NCBI RefSeq assembly: GCF_030295915.1
Contig: NZ_AP027361.1
Coordinates: forward strand, 2,542,001-2,606,000
DNA length: 64,000 nucleotides
From: Thalassotalea sediminis
Lineage (GTDB): Bacteria; Pseudomonadota; Gammaproteobacteria; Enterobacterales; Alteromonadaceae
Direction of reading: 5' to 3'
The position numbers were made by a program, and so were the translations under genes. This document shows positions 16,825 to 25,842 of the stretch, in pieces (position 1 is the stretch's first letter; the number at the start of each line of letters is the position of its first letter). The notes under the pieces were generated by a model. That model was not told the DNA's origin and did not search any database. It saw only the letters and a list, made by a program, of their open reading frames with translations.

Positions 16825-16929
16825 GTATAACGCCGCCATATGGGGCGCAAAAATGCTTGGCTAAAATTAGCGACGAAGGAGCACAAGCCAAGCGTTTTGC
16901 GTCCTTTTGCCATAATGGCCTTGTTATAT
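16825..16929 (-). repeat. attC site of the 183-residue cassette
   Basis: Minus strand: R'' ATATAAC (16923-16929), AAGGCC, paired arms CGCTTGGCTTG / TAGCCAAGC, GCGCCCC, GGCG and R' GTTATAC (16825-16831). 105 bases, the most complete attC in the window. Confidence 0.88.
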
Positions 16930-17481
16930 TTACATATCTCCATTGTATGAAATAGGTGTTTTATCAATACCAATGTCAATTCGAACTTCATTTATAAACT
17001 TGATAGCTAGCTCTCTTACTTCAGCCCATTCATAGCCCACTTCATTCCCTGATATTTTCATTAAATGGTCTATAAAATCATCATGAGCGTCCATAGCCGA
17101 TTGCGGTGCTAACATGGCTAAATAACCATAAGTTTGCATTCGTTGTTCATTAAATAAATCAAAAGCTTGAGCAGCTTGCTCAATAGGTGTTCTGCCAGAT
17201 TGTACTGAATCAAAGGTAGATAAAAGTTTAGAAACTACGTCTACTACTGCGCGATAAATAACTATTTTATCATTATGACTACGCATATAAGTTTCTTTGT
17301 AAACATCTAGTTCTCTTTTGGTTGCTTCAAGTTCCTTATTTAGAGCATTTTTTTCTCTCTCTAAAATCCTGTTAGCCCAAACTTTGCCTAACCAATTAGA
17401 TAATCCAAAGATTATTACACCAGCTGCACCAACAGAAGTAATTACAGCGGTTATAATTTTAAACACATCTTCCCAATTCAA
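16930..17481 (-). CDS. Cassette-encoded protein with N-terminal membrane anchor, unknown function
   Basis: 183 residues. One hydrophobic segment (about 8-30, ITAVITSVGAAGVIIFGLS) anchors it, followed by a charged coiled coil (about 38-70, with repeats of Glu, Lys and Leu) and a helical domain containing AMDAHDDFIDHLMKIS. No family recognised beyond being a typical integron cassette product. Its stop codon abuts the attC R'' core. ATG at 17481 with AGAGTT upstream is only a weak ribosome site. Confidence 0.75.
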   Translation of the reverse strand: MNWEDVFKIITAVITSVGAAGVIIFGLSNWLGKVWANRILEREKNALNKELEATKRELDVYKETYMRSHNDKIVIYRAVVDVVSKLLSTFDSVQSGRTPIEQAAQAFDLFNEQRMQTYGYLAMLAPQSAMDAHDDFIDHLMKISGNEVGYEWAEVRELAIKFINEVRIDIGIDKTPISYNGDM

Positions 17482-17499
17482 CTCTTAAACTCCCTGTAA

Positions 17500-17602
17500 A
17501 TATAACGCCCGCATAAGGGGCTGATAATAGCTTGCTATACTGTGAAGCGAAGCGGAACCGAGCAAGCTGTTAGCGTCCCACTCACTTAATGCGCTTGATA
17601 TG
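17500..17602 (-). repeat. attC site of the two-helix membrane cassette
   Basis: Minus strand: degenerate R'' (ACATATC in place of an AAC core) within the end of the 17586 gene, paired arms AGCTTGCTCGG / AGCAAGCT, GCCCCTTATGCGGGC and R' GTTATAT (17500-17506). Confidence 0.75.
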
Positions 17603-17843
17603 TTTTGTTTTCACCAAACTTCCGAAACAAAAATTTAAGAAGAAATACACCAAATGAGATAACTAAAATCCAAAAGCTTAGTAAATAAACCACTACGACA
17701 GTTGGGCCAGATGAAACAGAATATAAACCGCAATCATACCCACATGTTTCCATTCGATACATTGCCCAAACAAATATTACTGAGCTTAACCCAATTAGCA
17801 CAGAATAAAGTAATTTCTCTTTTCGGCTAAACAACTTATCCAT
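17586..17843 (-). CDS. Cassette-encoded small membrane protein, unknown function
   Basis: 85 residues with two hydrophobic segments, about 11-28 (LLYSVLIGLSSVIFVWAM) and 47-70 (TVVVVYLLSFWILVISFGVFLL). Between them lies a short loop with two cysteines (ETCGYDCG). The last codons lie within the attC site. It is the first cassette of the array, nearest to the integrase remnant. Family unknown; small two-helix proteins are frequent in cassettes. Confidence 0.7.
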   Translation of the reverse strand: MDKLFSRKEKLLYSVLIGLSSVIFVWAMYRMETCGYDCGLYSVSSGPTVVVVYLLSFWILVISFGVFLLKFLFRKFGENKTYQAH

Positions 17844-17865
17844 AAGTTAACTCATCTAATGAAAA

Positions 17866-18148
17866 ACATAACAGCTTATTAGCGTGAATTCCCGATTAAC
17901 TCAAATCAGAGTTATGAGAGTACATTTCAAAACACACCAATTTTATTTATTAATTTTAATACGTTAGCAATTATTTCACTCAAAAACAACGAACTCTAAT
18001 TAAGGAGAAAACGAGAACTGAGATAAACGAGCATTATTTTGGCTCACTAAGCAAAGTACCACCATTGTAAGTTATTAAAATATCGTTAATTTATTAAATG
18101 TTGTTGAGTTAACCGAGAAATCTCTCGACTTACATAACGCCCCATTTC
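17866..18148. other. Head of the cassette array: possible attI region and fusion scar
   Basis: No gene is seen in this roughly 280-base AT-rich stretch. A crossover-type core, minus-strand GTTATGT, lies at 17866-17872 before the first cassette, where the attI junction is expected. A second copy with an attC-like GGGGC in front lies at 18132-18143 directly before the integrase fragment. This suggests that a deletion ran from an attC or attI sequence into intI. Confidence 0.4.
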
Positions 18149-18388
18149 TTGCTTATTTCTATAAAGCAACTTAGACAGGCTGTTTTAAAAAGCAACATAA
18201 CTAAAAGAGTAAAAGCACATACTTTTAGGCACACTTTTGCAACACAACTTTTGATGAACGGGACTGATATTCGCACAGTTCAAGAGTTATTAGGGCACTC
18301 TGATTTAAGAACAACTGAGTTATATACTCATGTAGTTGGGTCTCGATTTAGCCATACGGTAAGTCCACTAGATAGAAATATTAACTAA
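18149..18388 (+). pseudogene. intI: Integron integrase, C-terminal fragment
   Basis: Tyrosine recombinase fragment of about 75 residues that matches the C-terminal end of IntI proteins: [12 protein letters not shown] (the HxxR box), [20 protein letters not shown] with the catalytic His and nucleophile Tyr, and the IntI-type ending [14 protein letters not shown]. The N-terminal domain, the first catalytic Arg and the integron-specific extra helix are missing. Orientation, divergent to the cassettes and with its 5' side facing them, is that of a normal integron. The array can therefore no longer be rearranged by its own enzyme. Confidence 0.9.
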
Positions 18389-18478
18389 AGTGAAAGTCCA
18401 CTACTCGCTCTAAGCTGCCTATCAGACTAATTATTAGCCTTTTCATTAAAATTGTTTATATCTAACGCTATGCTCGTA

Positions 18479-21400
18479 CTACGCCGTTTTCATTAACGAT
18501 TTAATGGTGCGTTTTAGTGCTGCTGGCTTGACCGGTTTATGAATAAAAATAAAGTTATTCTCAACGACTTGTTCATGAAGTTCCTCAGAATGATCTGCCG
18601 AATTAATAATGACAGGAATATCCTGTTGCAGTTGCTCTCGCAGTAAAACAGAGGCTTCTATTCCTGTTTTTCCATGATCTAAATGATAATCGGCAATAAT
18701 AATTTCGGGTAGTTGTTGCTCACATGCAACCAGAGCTTCTTGTTGATCACATGCGGTGTAAACCTGACACCCCCACTCAGAAAGGCGTTGTTGCATTGCT
18801 GCGAGTACAGAAGTGTCGTTATCAATAACTAATACCTTTAAGCCTGCCAAATCTCGTTTGTTTCGATTTATCACGGGGTGTTTTTCAACTACGCGACTGT
18901 GTTGCATGTTAATAACTGGGAGCGACAAAGTAAAACAACTACCTTGTGCAAGCTCAGAGGTAAGCGTTAATGGGATCCCTAAAATCTTACAAATCCGTGA
19001 TGTTATCGCTAAACCAAGCCCTAAGCCTGTATGATGCTTATTACCTTGTGCATCTTCAATTTGTTCAAAATCATTAAAAATTCGTTGTTGATCTGTCGCC
19101 TTTATCCCGACGCCTGTATCGGTAATATCGATAATCACCTTTTGTTCTGATTGATAAACTGATAACGATATTTTGCCTTGTTCAGTATAGCGAATAGCAT
19201 TCGCTAAAAGATTTTGCAGCACACGTCGTAGTAACGCTTTATCTGAGCGTGTTGCACAATTGTCGATATGTTGTTCGAACGCTATCCCTTTATTTTTCGC
19301 AATATAACTAAACTCATCAGCAATGGGTTTAATAAAACTCTCTATAGTAAAGTCTTCTAAATACGGCTTAGTGCTCCCCGCGTCTAGCTTAGTCAGTTCC
19401 AAAATAGAGCTTAAGAGTTGTTCAGCATTGGTAAGTGAATTATGAATATTCTCACTAAGCTCTTTTAGTATCGCTTTATCGGTCGTCTCCTCTCCTGCTT
19501 TTTCGGTAAGGATCGAAGAAAATAAACTTGCGGCATTAAAAGGTTGCAGTAGATCATGACTTAAAGCAGCAAAGTATCGTGTTTTATTAATATTTGCCTG
19601 TTCGGCTTCTTGTTTTGCTGCTTGTAAATGTAAATTTACCTGTTGTAAGTCGTGCGTACGTTTTTCAACACGAGATTCCAAATGCACATTCACTTCTTCA
19701 AGCGCTTTTTGTGTATTTACAAATTCGGTAATATCGGCATAAGTGGTAACAAAGCCGCCTCCTGGTAGTGGATTTCCTGTCATTTCATACACTTTTCCAT
19801 TTTGTTGGACACGTTGGAAACGATATGACTTTCCTTGTTTTAAATAGGCAATACGCTTTTTAATTTCCTCTTCACTATCATCGGTATTAAACAAACCACG
19901 ATTAGCATTAAATTGTAAAACCTCTTCTACTGGCCTGCCGACAAAAATTTCTTTTTCAGGATAATCAAACATTTCGATATAACGTCTATTCCACGCCACT
20001 ACACGCAATTCTTTATCAACTACGGAAATACCTTGTTCAACATTTTGAATCGTAGCTTGCAATAAAGAACGGTTAAAGCGCAGTAATTCACTTGCTTCAT
20101 CAACAATATCAACCACATCATTTAACAGCGCGCTACGCCTACGTTTTGCAGAATCAAAAAGTAATTTAGCAGATGCACCACCGATAACCCCCGCGAGTTC
20201 TTGCTCAGCATTTTGTTCTAATGCCACTGGCGCTACATGTTCCCAATTAAACGCTTGTTGCTTAAAATATTCATCAATGAGTTGATCTGCAACACCAGCA
20301 CCAAAAAAACGAGCAACTAAACTATGTAAATCTCTGATTGTTAACGCGGAGCTGTCATATTGAGTATGTCGTTGGGACTCTTCTGGTTGAATAAAGTTAA
20401 CCGCTTGCAACTGTTCAGTTATCTCAGGCGTTTCGGTAATCGAATAATAGATAAACACGATAAAACTCGACAATAAGCTGATAATCACACCATGAGAAAT
20501 AAACTCTAACTCTAAGCCAAACATCATCGTTGGTCTTAACCATTCGACACCTAAAAACCCCTCATTCAATAGTGACTCTATATTAATTAAGCTGTTATGA
20601 AGCGATGGTAAAAGCAGTGTATAAGCCCAAAATAGCGTACCAATAATAATACTGCGATACGCCGCTTTTTCATTCGCTTTTCGCCAAACTAACCCAAGCA
20701 ATAATGCAGGTGAAAATTGGGCAACAAGTGACATCGACATTAACCCTGTTACCGCTAATAGTTCAGAATTTGAGGTCACCTGATAATAAGCATAAGCCGC
20801 TAATAAAATCACCACGATGGCGATACGTCGTATCAAGAGTAATTTATTTGGACTGAGCTTTTGTACTTGGCTGGAATAAACCTCACGGTTTAGCAACTTA
20901 GGCGTGATCAGATCATTCGAAATCATAATACTTAACACGATCGTAGCGACAATAACCATACTGGTTGCAGCAGAAAAACCACCAAGAAAAGAGATTAACG
21001 TCATCAACTGGTTATCAGCATAAATAGGCAATTGCAACATAAAACTATCAGAGCCAACAGCAACACCGTCAAATATTATCAACCCAGCATAAGCAATAGG
21101 TAGTGCAAAGATATTAATTAAAATCATGTAAATAGGAAAAAGCCAACGGGCATGATTCAAGGCTTTTTTGTCATCAAGTTCAATAAACGTCATATGAAAC
21201 TGACGAGGTAAACAAAACATCATTAACACGCCAAGCAACGTCTGGGTAAGGTAAACATAACTCGGTGGGGAGCTAATTTCCTGCACGGCAGCATGTTGAT
21301 TTGCTTGCTGAAAGAGGTCTGACATACCATCAAACATAAAAAAGCAGACAAAAAATCCAATAGCAAGAAAAGTAATAAGTTTGATAATTGATTCAAACGC

Positions 21401-21964
21401 AATGGCTAATAATAACCCTGGATTATGCTCTGAAGGACGAATTCGCCTAGTACCAAACAAGATGGCAAACACAGCTAAAGTAACGGTAAATAACAATGTT
21501 ACATCGACAGGTGATTGCTCATTAGGGTAATTAATCACCTCATTAAAGCTACTTGTGATCGCTCGTAATTGCAAAGCAATATAAGGGATGATGGCAAATA
21601 CGGCCGTTACGGTAATGAGCCCTGCTAGTTTTGAAGATTTACCATAACGAGATGAAATAAAATCGGCTAAAGAAGTTAACGACTGTTCACGGCAAATATG
21701 CGCGACTTTAAGTACTAAAGGCCAAGCAAAAATAAACACCAATATAGCGCCAGTATATGTTGGCGTAAACCACCAACCCGTTTCCGCTGATTGCCCGGTT
21801 ACACCATAAAATGCCCAAGAGGTGCAGTAAACACCTAACCCTAGACTATAAACAACCGGCTTAACTTTTTTTGATATTGTGTATTTATCACCAACAAAGG
21901 CAATGGTAAACAGTAAAATCAGATAGAAAAAGCTTAATAAAACTAAAACAGAAATCGGCAGCAT
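18479..21964 (-). CDS. CrbS-like hybrid sensor: Na+/solute symporter, PAS, histidine kinase, receiver
   Basis: Inner-membrane protein of 1161 residues. Residues about 1-520 form a sodium/solute symporter (SSF) domain with some 13 helices; then a PAS domain (about 640-750, NVEQGISVVDKELRVVAWNRRY), a coiled coil, a dimerisation/phosphoacceptor box (FAALSHDLLQPFN), an ATPase domain (NLLANAIRYTEQG, DITDTGVGI, HTGLGLGLAI) and a C-terminal receiver (phosphoacceptor in IIADYHLD, Lys in IHKPVKP). This build is that of CrbS/ErcS' kinases that control acetate and short-chain carbon use. ATG at 21964 preferred over a TTG nine bases upstream. Ends close to the intI fragment. Confidence 0.9.
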   Translation of the reverse strand: MLPISVLVLLSFFYLILLFTIAFVGDKYTISKKVKPVVYSLGLGVYCTSWAFYGVTGQSAETGWWFTPTYTGAILVFIFAWPLVLKVAHICREQSLTSLADFISSRYGKSSKLAGLITVTAVFAIIPYIALQLRAITSSFNEVINYPNEQSPVDVTLLFTVTLAVFAILFGTRRIRPSEHNPGLLLAIAFESIIKLITFLAIGFFVCFFMFDGMSDLFQQANQHAAVQEISSPPSYVYLTQTLLGVLMMFCLPRQFHMTFIELDDKKALNHARWLFPIYMILINIFALPIAYAGLIIFDGVAVGSDSFMLQLPIYADNQLMTLISFLGGFSAATSMVIVATIVLSIMISNDLITPKLLNREVYSSQVQKLSPNKLLLIRRIAIVVILLAAYAYYQVTSNSELLAVTGLMSMSLVAQFSPALLLGLVWRKANEKAAYRSIIIGTLFWAYTLLLPSLHNSLINIESLLNEGFLGVEWLRPTMMFGLELEFISHGVIISLLSSFIVFIYYSITETPEITEQLQAVNFIQPEESQRHTQYDSSALTIRDLHSLVARFFGAGVADQLIDEYFKQQAFNWEHVAPVALEQNAEQELAGVIGGASAKLLFDSAKRRRSALLNDVVDIVDEASELLRFNRSLLQATIQNVEQGISVVDKELRVVAWNRRYIEMFDYPEKEIFVGRPVEEVLQFNANRGLFNTDDSEEEIKKRIAYLKQGKSYRFQRVQQNGKVYEMTGNPLPGGGFVTTYADITEFVNTQKALEEVNVHLESRVEKRTHDLQQVNLHLQAAKQEAEQANINKTRYFAALSHDLLQPFNAASLFSSILTEKAGEETTDKAILKELSENIHNSLTNAEQLLSSILELTKLDAGSTKPYLEDFTIESFIKPIADEFSYIAKNKGIAFEQHIDNCATRSDKALLRRVLQNLLANAIRYTEQGKISLSVYQSEQKVIIDITDTGVGIKATDQQRIFNDFEQIEDAQGNKHHTGLGLGLAITSRICKILGIPLTLTSELAQGSCFTLSLPVINMQHSRVVEKHPVINRNKRDLAGLKVLVIDNDTSVLAAMQQRLSEWGCQVYTACDQQEALVACEQQLPEIIIADYHLDHGKTGIEASVLLREQLQQDIPVIINSADHSEELHEQVVENNFIFIHKPVKPAALKRTIKSLMKTA

Positions 21965-22044
21965 ATCAGACAATTTTTTATTATTGTGTGAGCCATACTA
22001 ATCTATCTGTCTGAAATTGCGAATAGTGCTTAAGTCATACACGT

Positions 22045-22755
22045 CTATTTCTTTGCATCTAATTGAAACTCAAATACCACTTCAAGCGTTTCGTTTATGG
22101 TTAAGTCCTTATCATATTGCCAGGCACTCAAGGCTTTTTTGGCGGCACGTCTAAACTGTCTATCCCCTGTTTGTTCCATAATCTCGATATTAATAACACG
22201 TCCATCTTCAGCGACTTTGTAACGCATTTTTACCATACCTGTTTGCTTCTTGGCTAAAAGCGCCGCTGGGTAATCAGGTAATATCTTTAATATAGGAGTT
22301 ATACTCGTTTGTGGTAAATCAATATCAGGTAAATGAACGGTGTTGGTACCATCAAAGGTTACGTTGCTATCAATAGAGGGTTTGACCTTTTCAATCTGAG
22401 GAGGCTTATAACCATTAACGTTTGGTTGCGTTGCGACAAGAGTTTTTTCAGGTAACGCCACACTCTTTATAACCGTATCGTCTTTACTTTCATCAACAAT
22501 AACATCTGGTAACACAACCACCTGATGACTTATTTTCGGCTCAACGGTAACAGGCGTTGGCGTTTTAGCTAAATGTGACATTAACGCAAAAATACCAAAA
22601 GACGATACACCGCCACAGAGTAATATTGCCAACGGTTTAAAAACAGAAACACGTTTTTTAAACGTTTCATTAGGTAGCTTTATTGAAGGAGCATCTATCT
22701 GTGCTTTACGTTGTTGATAAAGCGAATTCAACTCTTTATCAAAATCATCATTCAT
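22045..22755 (-). CDS. Single-span TonB-like protein, probable anti-sigma/TonB hybrid
   Basis: 236 residues: a short charged cytoplasmic N terminus (MNDDFDKELNSLYQQRKAQI), one membrane span (about 40-60, PLAILLCGGVSSFGIFALM), a Pro/Val-rich periplasmic stretch, and a TonB C-terminal domain (YPAALLAKKQTGMVKMRYKV to VVFEFQL). The start codon overlaps the end of the sigma-factor gene by eight bases, the position where anti-sigma factors are normally encoded, and the N terminus looks like the short sigma-binding tail of such proteins. I infer dual use; the TonB part is certain, the anti-sigma role is not. Confidence 0.75.
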   Translation of the reverse strand: MNDDFDKELNSLYQQRKAQIDAPSIKLPNETFKKRVSVFKPLAILLCGGVSSFGIFALMSHLAKTPTPVTVEPKISHQVVVLPDVIVDESKDDTVIKSVALPEKTLVATQPNVNGYKPPQIEKVKPSIDSNVTFDGTNTVHLPDIDLPQTSITPILKILPDYPAALLAKKQTGMVKMRYKVAEDGRVINIEIMEQTGDRQFRRAAKKALSAWQYDKDLTINETLEVVFEFQLDAKK

Positions 22756-23296
22756 GATCTTTTCCTAAGATTGTTTTAAGCTGTTTTCTTGCATACCTTA
22801 AACGGCTTTTTATCGTTTCAAAACTTTCATTCGTCATTTCTGCAATTTCTAATATGGAAAAGCCTTCTTGCTGAAATATAAACGCTTCTCGTTGATAAAA
22901 GGGTAAGTGCATTAATGCGGAATTAAAGGCTGCCAATCGATCATCTTTTTCAGTTAACGCATTGGTTGACGCGTGTTGCGTTTCATCTAAAACAACATAG
23001 TGCCAACGTTGTGTTTTTCGTAATTCATCGAACAACGTATTTCTAGCAATCGTATACAACCAAGCCCTAACGTTAGTATGTTCATGACTAGTGTTCTTAA
23101 TGTTTAGTACTTTAAGCCACGTTATTTGCACTACATCTTCTGCGAGTTCTTTGTCTGACAGAGTTAATAAATAGTGATACAAAGAGTGATTGAATTGTTT
23201 GATCAACAGCGCAAGAAACTTATTATCTCTCGTTGTTAAGTATCGTTTCAATAACGCCTCTGGGGTGGATGATGTTATCATCCACCCTTTAATCAT
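22748..23296 (-). CDS. ECF-type RNA polymerase sigma factor
   Basis: Group 4 sigma factor, 182 residues from the ATG at 23296. Region 2 is seen in LYHYLLTLSDKELAEDVVQITWLKVL and WLYTIARNTLFDELRK; region 4 in MHLPFYQREAFIFQQEGFSILEIAEMTNESFETIKSRLRYARKQL, a clear helix-turn-helix. Starts at TTG 23311 or ATG 23281 are also possible; none has a strong ribosome site. Middle gene of a three-gene operon between a TonB gene and a TonB/anti-sigma-like gene, which points to a regulon for energised uptake. Confidence 0.88.
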   Translation of the reverse strand: MIKGWMITSSTPEALLKRYLTTRDNKFLALLIKQFNHSLYHYLLTLSDKELAEDVVQITWLKVLNIKNTSHEHTNVRAWLYTIARNTLFDELRKTQRWHYVVLDETQHASTNALTEKDDRLAAFNSALMHLPFYQREAFIFQQEGFSILEIAEMTNESFETIKSRLRYARKQLKTILGKDHE

Positions 23297-23315
23297 TGAA
23301 GGTAACTTCAATTGG

Positions 23316-23930
23316 CTATCCTATATTTCTTTGCTGCATGTTAAAGTCTAATTGAACGGTAAATCCCGTCTGAATAATCGCTTTACCATCGATAGACTTC
23401 GCTTTATATTTCCATTTTTTTAATGCTTGTTTAGCTGCTTTGTCAAATACACGTTTCGGTTGTGAGTCAATAACTTGAATATTAATCACTTCACCTATGC
23501 TATTAATATCAAAAGCTAATCTAACCCAACCTTCAAGACCTCGTTGCAATGCTTCTCTCGGATACCGAGGATTAGATCTAATTATTGGTCTAGCCTCTTG
23601 GTTGGCAAGCTGACCATTTAAATTAAAGTTTGCCCTTTTATTTTCAAGGTTTAAGCCAGTCGCTTCAAACTCAAAGTGGCTCAATGACTCTGCGGGCTCT
23701 AGCGTAGACTTCGTCGTCGTCATTGCAGGTGGCGGTTCAGGTGGTTGAAATTGACGTCTAGTAATTGATTTAACCTTACTATCTTTAGGTACGTCATAAA
23801 CCTGAACGGTTATCGGATCTGGAATATCAATCTTAGCCACCTTATCTTGCTTAATTAAATAAGCCATAAAAGCAAATAACCCGATGGTAATAATACCTGC
23901 AAATACTATTATCGTTAAAGATCTAGTCAT
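23316..23930 (-). CDS. TonB energy-transducing protein
   Basis: 204 residues: N-terminal membrane span (about 5-26, LTIIVFAGIITIGLFAFMAYL), a proline-rich linker (FQPPEPPPAM), and a TonB C-terminal domain (NPRYPREALQRGLEGWVRLAFDI, with the YP motif, to QTGFTVQLDF). It transmits the proton-motive force to outer-membrane receptors. ATG at 23930 with a GAGG box. First gene of the operon with the ECF sigma factor; the span lacks an obvious SxxxH signature, so it may be a specialised paralogue. Confidence 0.88.
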   Translation of the reverse strand: MTRSLTIIVFAGIITIGLFAFMAYLIKQDKVAKIDIPDPITVQVYDVPKDSKVKSITRRQFQPPEPPPAMTTTKSTLEPAESLSHFEFEATGLNLENKRANFNLNGQLANQEARPIIRSNPRYPREALQRGLEGWVRLAFDINSIGEVINIQVIDSQPKRVFDKAAKQALKKWKYKAKSIDGKAIIQTGFTVQLDFNMQQRNIG

Positions 23931-24136
23931 AATGTTTCCTCATTTGTTATTCAATAAAGAGGTGTGATCACACATTGGTAAGCAATTCATCCTTACTTAG
24001 TAATAAAACGATTGAAGGGGAAAAAAGGGGTTAAATTTATTATTTATTTATGGCTATACTGACCTTTTAAGCGATTATTTTGTTATGCTGTAGCTCTATA
24101 AAAAATATTAACAGGCACTTGGAGCATCACTTTCTA

Positions 24137-24901
24137 GTGAAAAGTATTACACTAAAGCTTACCCTTTCAGCACTGCTATTAAACGTACACCTAGCTTTTG
24201 CTCAAGACAGTGAATTGACTTTTGCTACGATGGAACAATTACCATACGGTTTTACGAAGTCACCGCATAAAAAATCTGGCATGCTCTATGAAATGTTAGA
24301 ACTAATTCGTCAAGGCGTAGAAGTTAATGCAGAGCACCAATTATTGCCAGTTAAACGACTGACTAACTATTTGCATTCCAATAAACCAACTTGTTCATTG
24401 ATCGTTAATACCTATGACTATATAGAGAAGTTTACATTGGTCGCGCCTATCAATATCTACCTAAATGCAGGCGTAGTAGTCAAAAAAACGACAAACGACA
24501 TCTCGAGAAAAAACTTATCGTCGTTGACTATTGCAGTACCGTTGGGGTTAAAAATAAGCAAAGAGTTTGATCAAAACCCATCATTAAAAAAAATATACCC
24601 GCCCCGTTATAAAAACGCCTTAGAGATGTTTAAACATAACACGGTAGATGGTATTGCCGGTGCAATTCCAACCATTCTCTACCTTGCGAAACAAAAAGAT
24701 ATTCAACTATCATCATTTGCAAAGCCCATAGTGTACTCTACTGGCAAGTTATATTTAGTGTGCAACAACAATGTTGATGAAAAAATAAAAAAACAACTTG
24801 CAGAGAATGTAAAGCAGCTAAAACAACAGCGAGCCTTTAAAAAAATTACTGAAAAATATTTTGATGACAGCGCTAAAAACTTATGGGCAATGCGACGCTA
24901 A
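24137..24901 (+). CDS. Periplasmic solute-binding protein, family 3-like
   Basis: Extracytoplasmic binding protein of about 254 residues. Signal peptide (KLTLSALLLNVHLAFAQ), then the family-3 pattern: LTFATMEQLPYGF at the N terminus, MLYEMLELI, and a C-terminal LAENVKQLKQQRAFKKITEKYF. No transporter genes adjoin, as for many orphan SBP_bac_3 proteins in Alteromonadales. The GTG at 24137 gives a proper signal peptide; TTG starts at 24119 or 24080 would extend it. Ligand unknown. Confidence 0.75.
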   Translation: MKSITLKLTLSALLLNVHLAFAQDSELTFATMEQLPYGFTKSPHKKSGMLYEMLELIRQGVEVNAEHQLLPVKRLTNYLHSNKPTCSLIVNTYDYIEKFTLVAPINIYLNAGVVVKKTTNDISRKNLSSLTIAVPLGLKISKEFDQNPSLKKIYPPRYKNALEMFKHNTVDGIAGAIPTILYLAKQKDIQLSSFAKPIVYSTGKLYLVCNNNVDEKIKKQLAENVKQLKQQRAFKKITEKYFDDSAKNLWAMRR

Positions 24902-24921
24902 GTCTTTATAAATACCAAGCG

Positions 24922-25428
24922 CTATACCTCAACCTTTAACGACGCTAATACTTCGTCAATTTCAATTGTCGAGAACTTTGCATGACGCCATTTAGGCCGT
25001 TTTGCACCGTCAAGATAAGAAATCGTTATTTTTCGATCTTTAAATGAATTTCCTAAATTGTCTTGATTAAACATAAGGTGCGTTGAAATATCCAATAAGT
25101 TTTCAACGAAAGAGTGCACTTCAAAAGGTTCAGTCAATATTACTTGCTCCCCTTTCACTAAATATGAAGTCGTTCTAATTAAGCCATAGGTTGGAGAGCT
25201 GTATTGAAACACAGCGCCTTCCTGCCCAAAATGGGCGAAATTCGGTAATACCAACTTTACTTTCGTGACTTTTCCGTTACGTGCTTCAAGATGTAACTGA
25301 CTATCACCATCGCGCGTGTGAGCTGTTAAGTACGTCTGCTTATTATCGACATACCATTGACCAATAAACTTTTCTGCCATGACAAATGGCGAAACCAGTA
25401 GAATAATAAGTAACGTAAAGTTATGCAT
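24922..25428 (-). CDS. Exported protein of unknown function
   Basis: 168 residues from the ATG at 25428, giving a clean signal peptide (MHNFTLLIILLVSPFVMA). The mature part is mostly beta (GQWYVDNKQTYLTAH, VTKVKLVLPNF, IRTTSYLVKGEQVIL), without cysteines. No family recognised. It converges with the solute-binding protein gene and has no partner on its strand. An upstream ATG at 25452 would add eight residues. Confidence 0.65.
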   Translation of the reverse strand: MHNFTLLIILLVSPFVMAEKFIGQWYVDNKQTYLTAHTRDGDSQLHLEARNGKVTKVKLVLPNFAHFGQEGAVFQYSSPTYGLIRTTSYLVKGEQVILTEPFEVHSFVENLLDISTHLMFNQDNLGNSFKDRKITISYLDGAKRPKWRHAKFSTIEIDEVLASLKVEV

Positions 25429-25452
25429 AAAGATAGCCCAAAAACTAAACAT

Positions 25453-25842
25453 ATCGATACTATTACGTTTAGCGCAGTTTCGTGCAACTAATTATCAAAA
25501 GAAACATTCACTGGCTAATCTTAACAACGTAAAGTTAAACCAATTCCTATTTAAAAAATGTTAACCATATCGCAATTTATTCCATAACCTCTTGATAAAA
25601 ACATCATCCTTACACTCACCACAAAAAAATATAACTTTAAAAATCAGTAACTAAAAATAAATTCGTAATACTTTATTATCATATTTAAGCAATAATCAAT
25701 ATAAATGTTGCCTTATTACCTTACAAATTGTAGGGTTATAGGTGTTCAATAATTATTCGCAAAAAAAAGCGGATTATTGGCTGTATCTCGTTATAAAAAA
25801 TAAACAAATAATAAAAGAAATAATAAATGCGACGGAGTGTAC
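25453..25842. other. AT-rich intergenic region before the chemoreceptor gene
   Basis: No gene seen. A hairpin with arms CAATAATTATTCGC / GCGGATTATTGG around an A-rich loop lies at about 25746-25780. The chemoreceptor has a GGAG ribosome site at its end. No clear -35/-10 pair could be picked. Confidence 0.4.

Noticed and set aside
11142-18388. CRISPR array
   Set aside because: The repeated GCTTGGC/GCCAAGC segments are spaced by whole genes and are attC arms, not short regular repeats with spacers.
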